A stretch of DNA of 64,000 bases, from contig NZ_AVPI01000005.1 of assembly GCF_000768675.1 (NCBI RefSeq), forward strand, positions 1 through 64,000, written 5' to 3'. Shown piece after piece: positions 8,672 through 17,399 of the stretch. This DNA is from Knoellia flava TL1. Its GTDB lineage: Bacteria > Actinomycetota > Actinomycetes > Actinomycetales > Dermatophilaceae. Made by a program: the position numbers and the translations under genes. The notes beneath the pieces are model-generated. The model searched no databases. It was given only the letters and a program-made list of their open reading frames with translations, and was not told where the DNA came from. The number at the start of each line of letters is the position of its first letter. The first letter of the stretch is position 1.

Positions 8672-9040
8672 GTGACACCGGATCCGGACCCGGTCGGCGA
8701 CTTCTTCGACGGCCACCCCGAGGGCGCGGCCGTCGCCGCAGCGGTGGTCGCCGCGGTCGACGAGCTCGGTCCGCACACCGTCCGGGTGACGCGGAGCCAG
8801 GTGGCGTTCCGGCGGCGGGTGGCGTTCGCATGGCTGTGGCGGCCAGCGCAGTACGTGCGCAGCGAGGTGCCCGCCGTGCTGTCGATCGGACTCGCCACGC
8901 GCGACACCTCACCGCGGTGGAAGGAGGTCGTGCAGCCGAGCCCCGGTCGGTGGATGCACCACCTCGAGCTCAGCCGGCCCGAGGAGGTCGACGACGACGT
9001 GCGCGACTGGTTGCTGACGGCATACGACGCCGCGGGATAG
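8672..9040 (+). CDS. DUF5655 domain protein
   Basis: This 122-residue protein has the DUF5655 pattern: VRVTRSQVAFRRRVAFAWLW, then SIGLATRDTSPRWKEVV and PGRWMHHLEL. The domain function is not established; it is often found alone in actinobacteria as a small cytoplasmic protein. The start is GTG 8672, directly after GGGGAG. It diverges from phoX, so the PHO box region at 8626-8643 could affect both genes. Confidence 0.75.
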   Translation: MTPDPDPVGDFFDGHPEGAAVAAAVVAAVDELGPHTVRVTRSQVAFRRRVAFAWLWRPAQYVRSEVPAVLSIGLATRDTSPRWKEVVQPSPGRWMHHLELSRPEEVDDDVRDWLLTAYDAAG

Positions 9041-9077
9041 AACGCCGTGGGCTGGCCGCCGGTGGTAGTCAGGAGGC

Positions 9078-9881
9078 ATGTACCTCGAGAACGTCGTCGT
9101 CGACGCCCGCGACCCGCGGCGCCTCGGCCGCTTCTGGGAGTCGCTGCTCGGGTGCGCAACCCTCACCGACGAGACCGCCTCCTACGAGACCCGGCTCACC
9201 GTGCCCGACGGGCCCCCGCTCGACCTCTGCTTCGAGCTCGTGGACGAGCCGCCGCGCCCGAGCCCGCGGCTGCACCTCGAGGTCTACGGCGGGGAGGTGC
9301 AGGAGCAGGCCGCCGTCGTCGAGCGCGCCCTCTCCCTCGGCGCGACGCACCTCGACATCGGCCAGCGCGACGTGCCGTGGGTGGTCCTCGCCGACCCGGA
9401 GGGCAACCCGTTCTGCGTCATGGAAGCGCGGCCGGAGTATGCCGTGTCGGGGCCGCTGTCGTCGCTGCCACTCGACAGCGCCGACGTCGAGCGTGACCTC
9501 GCCTTCTGGTCCGAGCTCTCCGGCTGGGTGCCGGTCGACAGTGCGATGCCCGGGGCGCTGCGCCACGCCAGCGGTCGCGGCCCGCTGCTCGAGCTGTGTC
9601 CCGAGCCGCGACCCAAGGAGCCCGGCCGCAAGAACCGCGTGCACCTCGACATCCGGCTCGAGCCGGGCGACGACGCGGCTGCGACGGCCCAGCGCGTCGT
9701 CGACCTCGGCGGGGCGCACTTCGAGCACGACTGGGGCGAGCTGCCCTGGCAGGTGATGGCCGACCCGTCGGGCAACGAGCTGTGCCTCCTGCCCGCTCGA
9801 TCGGAGGACGCTCGACCGGAGGACACGGCGAGCTCCGAGGACTCCTCGGACGACTCAGCGGACGGGCCTCAGGACGCCTGA
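9078..9881 (+). CDS. Two-domain VOC/glyoxalase-like protein
   Basis: The protein has 267 residues with two tandem VOC halves. The first is residues 1-115 (MYLENVVVDARDPRRLGRFW to GNPFCVM). The second is about 130-245 (SADVERDLAFWSELSGW to GNELCLLPA). The second half keeps HLDI and GNELC, which in VOC enzymes lie near the metal site. An acidic, serine-rich tail of about 22 residues follows. That tail overlaps the end of the convergent HPrK-like gene by 27 bp. The substrate is unknown. Confidence 0.8.
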   Translation: MYLENVVVDARDPRRLGRFWESLLGCATLTDETASYETRLTVPDGPPLDLCFELVDEPPRPSPRLHLEVYGGEVQEQAAVVERALSLGATHLDIGQRDVPWVVLADPEGNPFCVMEARPEYAVSGPLSSLPLDSADVERDLAFWSELSGWVPVDSAMPGALRHASGRGPLLELCPEPRPKEPGRKNRVHLDIRLEPGDDAAATAQRVVDLGGAHFEHDWGELPWQVMADPSGNELCLLPARSEDARPEDTASSEDSSDDSADGPQDA

Positions 9882-11018
9882 GTCGAGGAGTGCGGCCACG
9901 CCCTCGGCAACGATCGCCGTGGCGTCGGGGTGGGGGCCGAGCGCGTCGATGACCGCCTCGACTGCCTCGGTCCTCGTGAGCGGCTGCTCCGCGCGGTGCC
10001 AGATGGCCTCGCCGACGGGGCCGAGCCGGACGGGCCGGTCGCCGATGAGCAGCAGGGTGCCGTCCTCGCCGTGCACGACGTCGCGCCAGGGCCGGCGCAC
10101 GAGCCGCTCGCCGACGAGGTCGTCGACGCCGTCGGCCGCGACGTCCGCCGCGGGGGCCGGGTCGGGCGGTGGTGTCGTGCTCCACGGTGCTCGTGGTGCC
10201 GCGCTCGTCCATGCGCCGTCGGGGGCGAGGAGGTCGGCGACGAGGTCGACGCAGTCGCCGATCTCGCTGTAGCGCAGCACATACGGCCCGCCCGAGCGGC
10301 TCGCGGCCTCGGCGAGGCGCTGGAGCGGGCGCTCGACCATCGGCAGCGACGAGCTCTCGGGGATGACAGCGACGAGCGCGTCGATGAGCGGGAGGGTGGT
10401 GAGCTCCGGGACCTCGCGTGCCGGGTCGCGTTCCAGGATCACGAGCGCCTCGAGGTATGCCGTGTCGGCCTCGCGCAGACCGAGCTCGGCCGGGCTGAAC
10501 TCGGCCTTGTCCCAGGGGGATCCGTTCGTTGTGACGACCGAGATGGGCTTGCGGTAGGGCGAGACCCGGCGGTCGTCCTCGAGGACGACGGTCTCGTCGG
10601 AGAGGTAGCCGAAGTGGCGGCCGAGCTCGCGCGACGCGGTCGACTTGCCCGTCCCTGACGGGCCGACGAGGGCCACCGCGCGTGGACCGAGGCTGAGCCC
10701 TGCGGCGTGGAGCATGAGGGCCGAGCCACGACGGCGGCCGATAGAGGCGAGCGTGAGGGCGCGCGAGACGGCATACGGGATCGTCGCGGGAGGCTCGCTC
10801 CCGGAGAGGCGGTGGCCTGCCGAGCCGCGTGGGACGTCTCCGACGTGGAAGATCTCGATGTCGGAGGAGCCGTCGGGGTCGACGGTGCGGACGTCGGGGC
10901 CGCGGCTGCGGGCGCCCTGCCACAGCTCGGTGAGGCGCGTGGCCACGTCGGGGTCGGCGCCGTCGAGGCGCAGCGCCCACCGGACGCCGAAGGCGTCGAT
11001 GACGAGGTCGTCGCTCAC
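9855..11018 (-). CDS. HPr-kinase-like P-loop protein with C-terminal PqqD-like domain
   Basis: The protein has 387 residues. The middle holds a P-loop, GPSGTGKST (about residues 119-127), followed by SDETVVLEDD, the layout seen in HPr kinase/phosphorylase-like proteins. The last 85 residues (VRLGPVGEAIWHRAE, then VAEGVAALLDSGVLRP) look like a PqqD-type peptide-binding fold. Similar pairs occur near RiPP clusters, but no precursor peptide or maturase is visible here. The start is GTG 11018, with GAGGA upstream. The 3' end overlaps the VOC gene convergently. The substrate (protein, sugar or peptide) is unknown. Confidence 0.65.
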   Translation of the reverse strand: MSDDLVIDAFGVRWALRLDGADPDVATRLTELWQGARSRGPDVRTVDPDGSSDIEIFHVGDVPRGSAGHRLSGSEPPATIPYAVSRALTLASIGRRRGSALMLHAAGLSLGPRAVALVGPSGTGKSTASRELGRHFGYLSDETVVLEDDRRVSPYRKPISVVTTNGSPWDKAEFSPAELGLREADTAYLEALVILERDPAREVPELTTLPLIDALVAVIPESSSLPMVERPLQRLAEAASRSGGPYVLRYSEIGDCVDLVADLLAPDGAWTSAAPRAPWSTTPPPDPAPAADVAADGVDDLVGERLVRRPWRDVVHGEDGTLLLIGDRPVRLGPVGEAIWHRAEQPLTRTEAVEAVIDALGPHPDATAIVAEGVAALLDSGVLRPVR

Positions 11019-11135
11019 GCCCGCATCCTCGCAGGTGCAGTCGGGGCACGGAGGCGCTCGGGCGATCGTCCGGACCCTGTCGGCAAGGGCGCACGCCGGG
11101 TCATACTGACCCGGGAACGCACGGATGGAGGAACC

Positions 11136-11888
11136 ATGACCGACACGCGCACGGGCACGCACCCGCACGAGGACCTGCTCGCCGAGGTCTCCGGCGTGCT
11201 CTCGTCGGTGGACGAGCTGCACGACTACCTCACGCGGGTCGTCCACGCGGTCCGCCGCCACGTCACGGGCTGCGACGAGGTCGGCGTGACCATGCTCGTC
11301 GACGGTCGTCCGAGCACCGCGGCCTACACGACCGTGACGACGCTCGAGGTCGACGCCGTGCAGTACCAGCTCGACGAGGGGCCCTGCCTCGAGGCGGCGC
11401 GCGAGCGGACGGAGGTCGTCGCGACGATCGGTGCCGGCGGCGACCGGGGCGACGCGACGCTGCGCTGGCCGCACTTCGCCGAGGCCGTGCGGCGCGACGG
11501 GATCCAGTCGCTCATGGCGCTGCCGCTGCTCAGTGGTGCGGAGTGCGTCGGCGCGCTCAACCTCTACAGCCAGACCCCTCACGCGTTCGACGACTTCGAG
11601 GCCTCGGTCGCGCGGGTGGCGGCCGCCCGCGCCGCCGACGCGATCGTCGCGGTCACCGAGCTCGACGGCGCCCGGAGGCTGGCGGGTCAGCTCGAGCAGG
11701 CGATGGCCAGCCGGGCGGTCATCGAGCAGGCCAAGGGCGTCCTCATGGCCCTGCGTGGCATCGACGAGCACGAGGCATTCGACTGGCTGCGCGCGACGTC
11801 CCAGACGCGCAACGTCCGGGTCAAGACGCTCTCGGAGCAGGTCGTCGCGGGGGTCCGCAGCCGCGGCGAGGGGGAGAGCACGGGCTGA
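11136..11888 (+). CDS. GAF and ANTAR domain protein
   Basis: The protein has 250 residues. An N-terminal GAF sensor domain (about residues 15-165, with DEGPCLEAA and SLMALPLL) is followed by a C-terminal ANTAR RNA-binding domain (about 175-240). That part shows the typical ASRAVIEQAKGVLMALRGI and AFDWLRATSQTRNVRV. ANTAR proteins act as antiterminators by binding paired hairpins in leader RNA. The GAF ligand is unknown. The start is ATG 11136, with GGAGGA 3 nt upstream. It stands alone. Confidence 0.9.
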   Translation: MTDTRTGTHPHEDLLAEVSGVLSSVDELHDYLTRVVHAVRRHVTGCDEVGVTMLVDGRPSTAAYTTVTTLEVDAVQYQLDEGPCLEAARERTEVVATIGAGGDRGDATLRWPHFAEAVRRDGIQSLMALPLLSGAECVGALNLYSQTPHAFDDFEASVARVAAARAADAIVAVTELDGARRLAGQLEQAMASRAVIEQAKGVLMALRGIDEHEAFDWLRATSQTRNVRVKTLSEQVVAGVRSRGEGESTG

Positions 11889-11971
11889 GCCGCCGCCGCT
11901 GGTCACCACGCTGGGCGGCCGAGGAGCTGCGGCATCAGGACCGTCGCCACCGCCGGTGTCCGACCGCGCAC

Positions 11972-11977
11972 TAGAGT
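11972..11977 (+). promoter_or_regulatory. Leaderless -10 box of the App1-type gene
   Basis: TAGAGT followed by 6 nt and the ATG at 11984. Confidence 0.55.
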
Positions 11978-11983
11978 CGGTGC

Positions 11984-13102
11984 ATGGCTCGCCCGCACCT
12001 CGCCGCGCTCATGGAGGATGCGTGGAACCGGCGCAAGAGCGACACCCTGCGCGGGCGCGGCTGGGGGACCAAGATCGTGCCGCACACCGGCTACGGCAGC
12101 TTCGGCTTCGTCCGGGTCCTCGCGCGCGTGCTCATGTCGCGCGACCCGATGCGCCCGGTCTCCGGTGATGCCGCCGGCAGCGTGCAGTCGCTGAGGTCGG
12201 CCGACGAGGAGACGCGTGGCTGGCGGGCGTTCGTCACCTCACCGGCCATCGACGTGCCCGTGACGATCCGGATCGGCGACCGGGTCATCGACGGCCGCAC
12301 CGACCGCTCGGGCCTCGTCGACATCGTCGTCCACGGTCACGGGCTCGGGCCGGGCTGGCACCAGGTCGAGATCGAGTCGCCGCTCGCGCGCCCGCGCACC
12401 GCCTCGGTGCTCATCATCGGCACCCGCCAGACGTTCGGGCTCGTCAGCGACATCGACGACACGGTCCTCTCGACCTCGCTGCCCCGGCCCGTCATCGCCG
12501 CGTGGAACACGTTCGTCAAGGCCGAGGGCACCCGAAGCCCCGTGCCCGGCATGGCGACGTTCTATCGGGAGCTCATGGCCTCCCACCCGGGCATGCCCGT
12601 CATCTACCTCTCGACCGGGGCGTGGAACACCGCCCCCTCGCTGACCCGCTTCCTCCGGCGCAACGGCTACCCACCGGGCCCGATGCTGCTCACCGACTGG
12701 GGCCCGACGCACACCGGCTGGTTCCGGTCGGGCCAGGACCACAAGCGGTCCGCCCTCGCACGCCTCGCTCGCGAGCTGCCGCACGTGCAGTGGCTGCTCG
12801 TCGGTGACGACGGCCAGAACGACCCCAAGATCTACACCGAGTTCGCCGCGCGGCGCCCTGAGTCGGTGCGCGCCATCGCGATCCGCCAGCTGAGCGTGGG
12901 CGAACAGGTTCTCTCGCACGGCATCCCGGTCGCCAACGACGACCTCGCGCCGGCACCCACCGAGGACCTCGCGGCGCCCGTCGTGCGGGCCCCCGACGGC
13001 TATGCGCTGTCGCGGCTCGTCGCACCCATCGTCGACGGCGACGTCGTCGATCCCGAGGCCGGGGCGCGAGCGCTCGAGGCCTCCGACATGTGGGGAGTGT
13101 GA
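11984..13102 (+). CDS. App1-type phosphatidate phosphatase (DUF2183)
   Basis: The protein has 372 residues. The HAD-type catalytic motif SDIDDTVL lies at residues 155-162. It is followed by PGMATFYREL, the motif-II-like YLSTGAWN and the late motif LLVGDDGQNDPKIY, all hallmarks of the App1/DUF2183 family that dephosphorylates phosphatidic acid. The N-terminal 140 residues form the family's beta-rich domain. No signal peptide is visible. The stop is 4 nt before the Fpg/Nei start, so the two are probably co-transcribed. Confidence 0.85.
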   Translation: MARPHLAALMEDAWNRRKSDTLRGRGWGTKIVPHTGYGSFGFVRVLARVLMSRDPMRPVSGDAAGSVQSLRSADEETRGWRAFVTSPAIDVPVTIRIGDRVIDGRTDRSGLVDIVVHGHGLGPGWHQVEIESPLARPRTASVLIIGTRQTFGLVSDIDDTVLSTSLPRPVIAAWNTFVKAEGTRSPVPGMATFYRELMASHPGMPVIYLSTGAWNTAPSLTRFLRRNGYPPGPMLLTDWGPTHTGWFRSGQDHKRSALARLARELPHVQWLLVGDDGQNDPKIYTEFAARRPESVRAIAIRQLSVGEQVLSHGIPVANDDLAPAPTEDLAAPVVRAPDGYALSRLVAPIVDGDVVDPEAGARALEASDMWGV

Positions 13103-13106
13103 AGCC

Positions 13107-13967
13107 ATGCCCGAGCTGCCCGAGGTCCAGGCCCTCGTCGACTTCCTCGCGTCGCGCACGGCCGACCTGGCCGTGACCGGCGTCGAGCTGGGGTCGATCT
13201 CCGTGCTCAAGACGTTCAACCCGCCGCCGGAGGCGCTCGTCGGCGCGCCGGTCGACTCCGTGTCGCGGCATGGCAAGTTCCTCGACCTCGACTGCGGTGG
13301 GACGCACCTCGTCTTCCACCTCGCCCGTGCCGGCTGGCTGCGCTGGTCCGACGCGCTCTCCGCGACCCGGCTGCGGCCGGGCAAGTCGCCGATCGCCCTG
13401 CGGGTCCGGCTCTCCGACGGGTCCGGCTTCGACCTCACCGAGGCCGGAACGAAGAAGTCGCTCGCGGCATACATCGTCTCCTCGCCGGAGGAGGTGCCCG
13501 GCATCGCGGCGCTCGGCCCCGATCCCCTCGCGGAGTCGTTCTCGCTCAGCGACTTCCGCGCGATCCTCGGCAGCCGCAACGCCCAGGTCAAGGGCGTCCT
13601 GCGCGACCAGCACATCCTCGCCGGCGTCGGCAACGCCTACTCCGACGAGATCCTCCACGTCGCCAAGCTCTCGCCCTTCGCCATCGCGTCCAAGCTCGAC
13701 GACGACCAGACCGAACGACTGTATGCCGCGTTGCGCGAGACGCTGTCGGCTGCGGTCCTCGCGGCGTCGGGCAAGCCGGCGGCCGAGCTCAAGGACGCCA
13801 AGCGCGCCGGGATGAGGGTGCACGGAAGGACGGGCGAGGTGTGCCCCGAGTGCGGCGACACCGTGCGCGAGGTGTCGTTCGCGGACTCGTCCCTGCAGTA
13901 CTGCGCGACCTGCCAGACCGGTGGCAAGCCGCTCGCCGACCGCCGCACGAGCAAGTTCCTCAAGTAG
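13107..13967 (+). CDS. Fpg/Nei family DNA glycosylase
   Basis: This 286-residue protein starts MPELPEVQ, which supplies the catalytic Pro1/Glu2 and fixes the start. The helix-two-turn-helix segment includes DQHILAGVGNAYSDEIL. The C-terminal zinc finger has CPECG and CATCQ with the expected spacing, followed by RRTSKFLK. It removes oxidised bases during base-excision repair and cleaves the strand by beta/delta elimination. It is placed 4 nt after the App1-type gene. Which subfamily (Fpg, Nei1 or Nei2) cannot be settled by eye. Confidence 0.88.
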   Translation: MPELPEVQALVDFLASRTADLAVTGVELGSISVLKTFNPPPEALVGAPVDSVSRHGKFLDLDCGGTHLVFHLARAGWLRWSDALSATRLRPGKSPIALRVRLSDGSGFDLTEAGTKKSLAAYIVSSPEEVPGIAALGPDPLAESFSLSDFRAILGSRNAQVKGVLRDQHILAGVGNAYSDEILHVAKLSPFAIASKLDDDQTERLYAALRETLSAAVLAASGKPAAELKDAKRAGMRVHGRTGEVCPECGDTVREVSFADSSLQYCATCQTGGKPLADRRTSKFLK

Positions 13968-14135
13968 CCGAGGCTGGCTCGCAGCTGCGCGAGGAGATTT
14001 GGCGTTGCGGTTGCGAAGTTCCCGGGTTTCTCAGAGTGCCTGCGAGCGCGGTCGCATCGACCCAGTCTGGCCCGGACCACAGTGCGGAACCTTGGCTGAA
14101 ACCACCGGCAGGACCGCGGAACCGAGGGGAGCACC

Positions 14136-15101
14136 ATGACCAACGCCGCGCCCGGCTGGTATCCAGTCGAGGGAGACAGCCGTCGCAGGTACTGGAATGG
14201 ACAGGCCTGGACCGACCACTACGAAGAGCCGCCGGCCGTACTGACGCGAGCCACTCACGTGCCGGAGGCGGCTGGCCGTCCCGTCAAAGAGGGTTTGTCT
14301 CTGAAGGCGAAGGCCGCGCTGGCGGGCGGCGCTGCGGCAGTTCTCTTCATCGGACTCATCGGAGCTGTTGCTGGGAAGGATTCTCCGGATAAGGCCGAGG
14401 CATCATCGAGCTCCACGAGCAGCACCAAGCCCACGGCCAAGGCGAAGACCAGCGCACCGGCACCCGCACCGACTCCGACCGCCATCAGTGCATCCTCCGC
14501 GCTCTCCGTTCTCGCTTCGGCGCCCCAGCCGAAGAATGTGTGCGCGCCGACGCCAGCCGAAACTCAAGCACTCATGGGTGGGCTCGCCACTCACGAAGAA
14601 CCCAAGTTCGCCACCATTCACGTTCAGACGTACCTGGGTGCGGAGTGCGATACCGCCAAGAAGAAGGCCGCAGAGGCCAAGGCGGCCGCCGCTGTGGCGG
14701 CCGCCCAGGCGAAGGCTCGAGCCGCCCTTGTCAACCCCAAGACCTACAAGGCCATCGACAAGCGAGCTCTCGCCAAGGTCGTGCGCAACCCGGAGTCGTA
14801 TGTCGGGCAGAAGTACGTCCTCTATGCCGAGGTCACCCAATTCGACTCCATCACCGGGGGTGAGCGTTTCCGGGCTGACGTCGCGCATAAGGACATCCGG
14901 TCCTACGGTTTCTGGACCGGCGGCGAAAACTCGATGGTCGATGCCGGCGCAGCCAACTTGAGCGAGGTCGTGAACGGCGACATCGTGAAGATGCACGTGG
15001 TCGTCTCGGGCGTCGAGTCCTACGAGACGACCATGGGCGCCACACTCACCGTCCCCGTCTTCGAGGTAAACATCATCAAGGTCATCGGCTCTGCTGACTG
15101 A
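14136..15101 (+). CDS. DUF2510 single-pass membrane protein
   Basis: The protein has 321 residues. An N-terminal DUF2510 motif (PGWYPVEGDSRRRYWNGQAWT) is followed by a transmembrane helix near residues 55-75. A Ser/Thr/Ala/Pro-rich linker and a helical alanine/lysine stretch (KKKAAEAKAAAAVAAA) follow, then an outer domain with VGQKYVLYAEVTQFD. Codon choice has clearly more A/T at third positions than the neighbours, which suggests later acquisition. The 168 bp before it contain no gene or clear promoter. The function is unknown; DUF2510 often marks actinobacterial envelope proteins. Confidence 0.75.
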   Translation: MTNAAPGWYPVEGDSRRRYWNGQAWTDHYEEPPAVLTRATHVPEAAGRPVKEGLSLKAKAALAGGAAAVLFIGLIGAVAGKDSPDKAEASSSSTSSTKPTAKAKTSAPAPAPTPTAISASSALSVLASAPQPKNVCAPTPAETQALMGGLATHEEPKFATIHVQTYLGAECDTAKKKAAEAKAAAAVAAAQAKARAALVNPKTYKAIDKRALAKVVRNPESYVGQKYVLYAEVTQFDSITGGERFRADVAHKDIRSYGFWTGGENSMVDAGAANLSEVVNGDIVKMHVVVSGVESYETTMGATLTVPVFEVNIIKVIGSAD

Positions 15102-15148
15102 CGGCTCATCTCCTCGGATCTTCCTTCCTGACCGGCTGCTGACGCACG

Positions 15149-15166
15149 GTTCACCCCGCGGACTCC
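15149..15166 (+). promoter_or_regulatory. Possible PHO box upstream of phoD
   Basis: One perfect GTTCACC heptamer (15149-15155) is followed, after 4 nt, by a weak half (GGACTCC). It lies 45-62 bp before the PhoD start. The period fits PhoP binding, but only one half is good. Confidence 0.4.
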
Positions 15167-15210
15167 TGCGCGCCGTCCGCCGGTCGTGCTGTGCCGCAAG
15201 GGTTGCGGCC

Positions 15211-16884
15211 ATGGGGAACCCAACGCAGACCAGCCGCCGCACCGCCCTCCGCACCGGCCTCGCCGTCGGCTCGGCCGCTCTCGTCACGGGCGCGACGGCC
15301 GCCGGGGCCGCTCCGCGTGCCGACGCCCGTCCCACGGCAGCCGCCGTGATCCCGCGCTCCGACCCGTTCACCCTCGGTGTCGCGAGCGGCGACCCGGAGC
15401 CCGACGGCTTCGTCATCTGGACCCGCCTCGCCGTCGAACCGCTCGCCGCCGACGGTCGCGGAGGTATGCCGTCCTCGACCTTCCGCGTCAACTGGCAGGT
15501 CGCGACCGACGAGCGGTTCGAGGACGTCGTCCGGGCCGGGTCGACCGCGGCCGACCCCGCGTGGGCGCACTCGGTGCACGTCGAGGTCGCCGGGCTCCAG
15601 CCGGGCCGCGAGTACTTCTACCGCTTCCGCCTCGGCCCGCACCTGTCGCGTTCGGGGCGCGCACTCACGACGCCGGCGCCGGGCTCCTCGCCGTCGTCGC
15701 TGCACATGGCCTTCGCGTCGTGCTCGAACTACCCCGCGGGTCTCTTCACGGCATACGCCGCCCTGGCCGCGGAGCGGCCCGACGTCGTCCTCCACCTCGG
15801 CGACTACCAGTACGAAGGGGCGGGCCCCGGCGTCGGCCGCACGCACGCGGGACCGGAGACGACGACGCTCGCTGGCTACCGGCAGCGGCACGCGCAGTAC
15901 AAGACCGACGTCGACCTCCAGGCCGCGCACGCCGCCGCACCGTGGCTCGTCGTGTGGGACGACCACGAGGTCGACAACAACTACGCCGACGACATCGCCG
16001 ACCGTGCGGTGGAGCGTCCGGGCTTCCTCGACCGGCGGGCCGCGGCCTACCGCGCCTACTACGAGAACATGCCGCTGCGACGGCGGTCGGTGCCCGCCGG
16101 ACCCGACCTCGACCTCTACCGCCGCAGCACGTGGGGCGACCTCGCGACGCTGCACATGCTCGACACGCGCCAGTACCGCAGCGACCAGGCGTGCAACGAC
16201 GGCTACAAGGACTGCCCCGCCGCCGACGACCCGTCGCGTTCGCTGCCCGGGCTCGACCAGGAGCGGTGGCTGCTCGACGGGTTCCGCGACTCGCGGCAGC
16301 GGTGGGACATCCTCGGCCAGCAGGTCTTCTTCGGCCGTCGCGACAACGACCCGAGCGCTGCGACGACAGTCTCCATGGACTCATGGGACGGCTACCGCCC
16401 GTCACGGCAGCGGGTCACCCAGGGCTGGGTCGACGCCGGCGTGCGCAACCCGGTCGTGCTCACCGGCGACGTCCACGCCCACTGGGCCGGCGACCTCTAC
16501 CTCGACTACGACGCGGTCGGCAGCACGAAGCCGGTCGGCTCCGAGCTCGTCACGTCCTCGATCACGTCCGGCGGCAACGGCTACGACGAGGCCGATGGCA
16601 CCCACCCCTGGGCTGCGTGGAACCCCAACCTCCGCTTCTGGACCAACCTGCGCGGCTACGTCTCGACGACGATCACGCCGACCGAGCTGACCGCACGTTT
16701 CCGGTGCGTGCCGTTCGTGACGACGCCGGGCGCGGAGGCGTTCACCCGCGCGACATTCGTCATCGAGGACGGCGTGCGCGGCCTTCAGCAGGAGCAGGCG
16801 GCGCCGCAGCGCGAGCTGCGATCCAGCCGCACGGACGCGCAGAAGATCGCCGACACCATCGCGGCCGAGACCCACGCCGGCTGA
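15211..16884 (+). CDS. phoD: PhoD family alkaline phosphatase (Tat-exported)
   Basis: PhoD is a secreted metallophosphatase/phosphodiesterase of phosphate scavenging. The 557-residue protein has a twin-arginine signal (SRRTALRTG), a fibronectin-like N-terminal domain (FTLGVASGDPEPDGFVIWTR), then the metallophosphoesterase motifs FASCSNY, LHLGDYQYE, VVWDDHEVDNNYADD and LTGDVHAHWAGDL. The ATG at 15211 sits just before the twin-arginine signal. The gene is followed by two tandem palindromic repeats. PhoX and PhoD lie within 7 kb, so phosphate acquisition is well represented. Confidence 0.93.
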   Translation: MGNPTQTSRRTALRTGLAVGSAALVTGATAAGAAPRADARPTAAAVIPRSDPFTLGVASGDPEPDGFVIWTRLAVEPLAADGRGGMPSSTFRVNWQVATDERFEDVVRAGSTAADPAWAHSVHVEVAGLQPGREYFYRFRLGPHLSRSGRALTTPAPGSSPSSLHMAFASCSNYPAGLFTAYAALAAERPDVVLHLGDYQYEGAGPGVGRTHAGPETTTLAGYRQRHAQYKTDVDLQAAHAAAPWLVVWDDHEVDNNYADDIADRAVERPGFLDRRAAAYRAYYENMPLRRRSVPAGPDLDLYRRSTWGDLATLHMLDTRQYRSDQACNDGYKDCPAADDPSRSLPGLDQERWLLDGFRDSRQRWDILGQQVFFGRRDNDPSAATTVSMDSWDGYRPSRQRVTQGWVDAGVRNPVVLTGDVHAHWAGDLYLDYDAVGSTKPVGSELVTSSITSGGNGYDEADGTHPWAAWNPNLRFWTNLRGYVSTTITPTELTARFRCVPFVTTPGAEAFTRATFVIEDGVRGLQQEQAAPQRELRSSRTDAQKIADTIAAETHAG

Positions 16885-16894
16885 GCTCACCCTT

Positions 16895-17005
16895 CTTGCG
16901 TCCGGCACTGTGGTGGGTATGCCGTCAGGTTGCCGGACGCAAGCGGGCACTGCTCCCTTGTGTCCGGCACTGTGGTGGGTATGCCGTCAGGTTGCCGGAC
17001 GTAAG
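16895..17005. repeat. Two tandem copies of the 62-bp palindromic repeat
   Basis: Copy 1 is at 16895-16943 and copy 2 at 16957-17005. Each 49-bp copy has arms CTTGCGTCCGGCA and TGCCGGACGCAAG (copy 2 with small changes). The shared core, TGTGGTGGGTATGCCG, includes the GTATGCCG 8-mer. A 13-nt spacer gives a period of exactly 62 bp. They follow phoD and precede the rhodanese promoter. Confidence 0.85.
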
Positions 17006-17023
17006 CGGGTGCGCCTCATCGCG

Positions 17024-17029
17024 TAGCGT
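17024..17029 (+). promoter_or_regulatory. Leaderless -10 box of the rhodanese gene
   Basis: TAGCGT with 7 nt to the ATG at 17037. Confidence 0.5.
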
Positions 17030-17036
17030 CGAGGTC

Positions 17037-17375
17037 ATGAGCCAGTTCCCCCAGGTGCAGCCGACCGACCTCGCCGACGACGCCGTCGTCCTCGACATCC
17101 GCGAGCAGGACGAGTGGGACCGGGGGCACGCCCCGGGCGCCGTGCACATCCCGATGAGTGAGCTGCCCGCCCGCGTCGACGAGCTCGCCCCCTTCCTCGA
17201 GCGCGACGAGACCGTCGTCGTCACCTGCCGCAGTGGCGGCCGGGTGGCGCGAACGCTGCCATGGCTCGAGCAGCAGGGCTACGAGGTCGCAAACCTCGAG
17301 GGTGGCATGCGCGGGTGGCATGCGGCGGGCAAGCCGATGGTGACTGCCGACGGCAGCGAGCCGCAGGTCCCCTGA
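17037..17375 (+). CDS. Rhodanese-like sulfurtransferase
   Basis: This 112-residue single rhodanese domain has LDIREQDEWDRGHAPGAVHIP near the N-terminus, the active-site loop CRSGGR with its catalytic cysteine near residue 64, and GGMRGWHAAGKP at the end. It probably transfers sulfane sulfur in the cytoplasm (no signal peptide). It is read from its own promoter just after the tandem repeats. Confidence 0.88.
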   Translation: MSQFPQVQPTDLADDAVVLDIREQDEWDRGHAPGAVHIPMSELPARVDELAPFLERDETVVVTCRSGGRVARTLPWLEQQGYEVANLEGGMRGWHAAGKPMVTADGSEPQVP

Positions 17376-17399
17376 CCTCCCCGGACCTCTCTGCGGAGC

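Noticed and set aside
9855-11018. A RiPP biosynthetic cluster around the PqqD-like protein
   Set aside because: The neighbours are VOC, GAF-ANTAR and App1-type genes; no precursor peptide or maturase was found.
16895-17005. The 62-bp arrays as a CRISPR
   Set aside because: Only two or three units, palindromic 49-bp repeats with constant 13-nt spacers, and no cas genes. CRISPR spacers are longer (about 30 nt or more).
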